From RPQJ01 sp963732415 (lineage in GTDB: Bacteria; Pseudomonadota; Gammaproteobacteria; Steroidobacterales; Steroidobacteraceae): DNA of 64,000 bases. The notes beneath the pieces are model-generated. The model had not been told where the DNA came from and did no database searches. It was given only the letters and a program-made list of their open reading frames with translations. The translations under genes were made by a program, and so were the position numbers. Position 1 is the stretch's first letter. Each line of letters starts with the position of its first letter. The stretch is from NCBI GenBank assembly GCA_963732415.1, contig CAVSZK010000019.1:372001-436000 (forward strand), written 5' to 3'. Below, piece by piece: positions 63,503-64,000 of the stretch.

Positions 63503-64000
63503 CGCCCTGCCGCGCAAGCTCCTCGGCCAGGATCGGCACGCCCATGTTGCAGGACTGCACGCCCTGCACGACGCAGAGCTTCAGCACCTCCAAGACCTCT
63601 TCCACCGTCGCGCCCGCCTGCAGGGCGCCCTTGATGTGGCGACGAGTGCCCGGCGCGTAGAGGTGCGTGTACGACGCGTCGAAGGCGATGCTGAGGAGTT
63701 CCACCTCCTTCGCCGGCAGCACGCCGCTCGCGTAGACCGGCACTCCAGTTGCAAAGAACTGGTCGGTCCACACGGGGTCGAGCTCGTAGAACGGGTCCCA
63801 GGCCTCATTCCACTGCCCGATCGCCTTCATGCGGTCGCAGAACGGCGTGGCCTCGCCGGCGTCGCGTTGCGGCAGTGCCGCCCCCACCTCGCGCGCCTCC
63901 TCGAGCAGCAGCGGCGCACCGAGGCTGCAGGAATGGATTGCACCCAGCGCCGCGCACTTGAGGACGAACAGTATTTCCTCGCGCGTCGCACCGGCGGCCA
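63492..64000 (-). CDS. Carboxymuconolactone decarboxylase-type protein with two CMD domains, 5' end outside the window
   Basis: At least 169 residues; the frame is open to base 64000. The C-terminal domain reads RRHIKGALQAGATVEEVLEVLK then VQSCNMGVPILAEELA. The N-terminal part visible at the edge repeats this as AAGATREEILFVLKCAALGA and HSCSLGAPLLLEEA, so it is a tandem CMD protein. Single cysteines sit where peroxidase-type members have a CxxC pair, so ring-opening decarboxylase or structural roles are also possible. Its 3' end overlaps the SDR gene by 11 bases. Confidence 0.85.
   Translation of the reverse strand, partial: AAGATREEILFVLKCAALGAIHSCSLGAPLLLEEAREVGAALPQRDAGEATPFCDRMKAIGQWNEAWDPFYELDPVWTDQFFATGVPVYASGVLPAKEVELLSIAFDASYTHLYAPGTRRHIKGALQAGATVEEVLEVLKLCVVQGVQSCNMGVPILAEELARQGVSP

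Overview
The window is a GC-rich chromosomal segment of a gammaproteobacterium. The evidence is gene content and order: uvrC-pgsA followed by tRNA-Gly and tRNA-Cys (as in the E. coli uvrC-pgsA-glyW-cysT-leuZ neighbourhood), nudJ-mnmA near purB, a ccmABCDEF operon, hrpA, mazG and acnA. PEP-CTERM and GlyGly-CTERM exported proteins, a class II DAHP synthase, leucine catabolism and AraC regulators with an N-terminal ligand domain suggest a free-living environmental lineage (Nevskiales/Steroidobacterales-like is a guess). No phage, IS transposase, plasmid gene, rRNA or CRISPR array is visible. Layout: 1-4.2 kb, cytochrome c maturation genes ccmABCDEF on the minus strand (ccmF runs off the left edge). 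4.3-11.3 kb, a branched-chain acyl-CoA operon (isovaleryl-CoA dehydrogenase, MaoC hydratase, CitE-like lyase, two-subunit biotin carboxylase) with a divergent GntR regulator and a palindromic operator between them. 11.4-29.2 kb, an accessory-looking region: tyrosine phenol-lyase, a secreted subtilase in an operon with a PEP-CTERM protein behind a sigma-54-type promoter, a tRNA-Leu(UAA), tryptophanase coupled to a second secreted protease, a four-gene operon of exported proteins of unknown role plus a hydrolase, an AraC regulator, a PEP-CTERM beta-propeller, a SulP transporter and an HdeD-like protein. 29.4-37.8 kb, tRNA-Cys, tRNA-Gly, pgsA, uvrC, a family 5 uracil-DNA glycosylase, the glyoxylate bypass pair aceB-aceA, rluE and DAHP synthase. 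38-43 kb, two lysine-catabolic genes (saccharopine-reductase fold enzyme and aminoadipate-semialdehyde dehydrogenase) and a NfeD protease-slipin pair. 43-55.9 kb, housekeeping genes hrpA, mazG, nudL, purB, a GNAT, a PLD-like protein, nudJ, mnmA, acnA and a sirtuin, with a 28-bp perfect hairpin in front of mnmA. 55.9-64 kb, a catabolic locus: an aconitase X large and small subunit plus MFS transporter on one strand, a TauD-type dioxygenase, GST, GFA-type zinc protein and SDR on the other, an AraC regulator between the two operons, and a carboxymuconolactone decarboxylase-type protein at the right edge. The strongest candidate for something undescribed is this last locus. Each of the two operons has a pair of near-identical 16-nt direct repeats set 21 bp apart in front of it, in the same orientation, and in both cases a -10 hexamer begins after exactly 21 intervening bases. 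This looks like a two-promoter AraC regulon controlling a pathway with an atypical aconitase X carrying a cysteine-containing extension. A second theme is aromatic amino-acid breakdown: tyrosine phenol-lyase and tryptophanase lie within 6 kb together with two exported proteases, one of them translationally coupled to tryptophanase.
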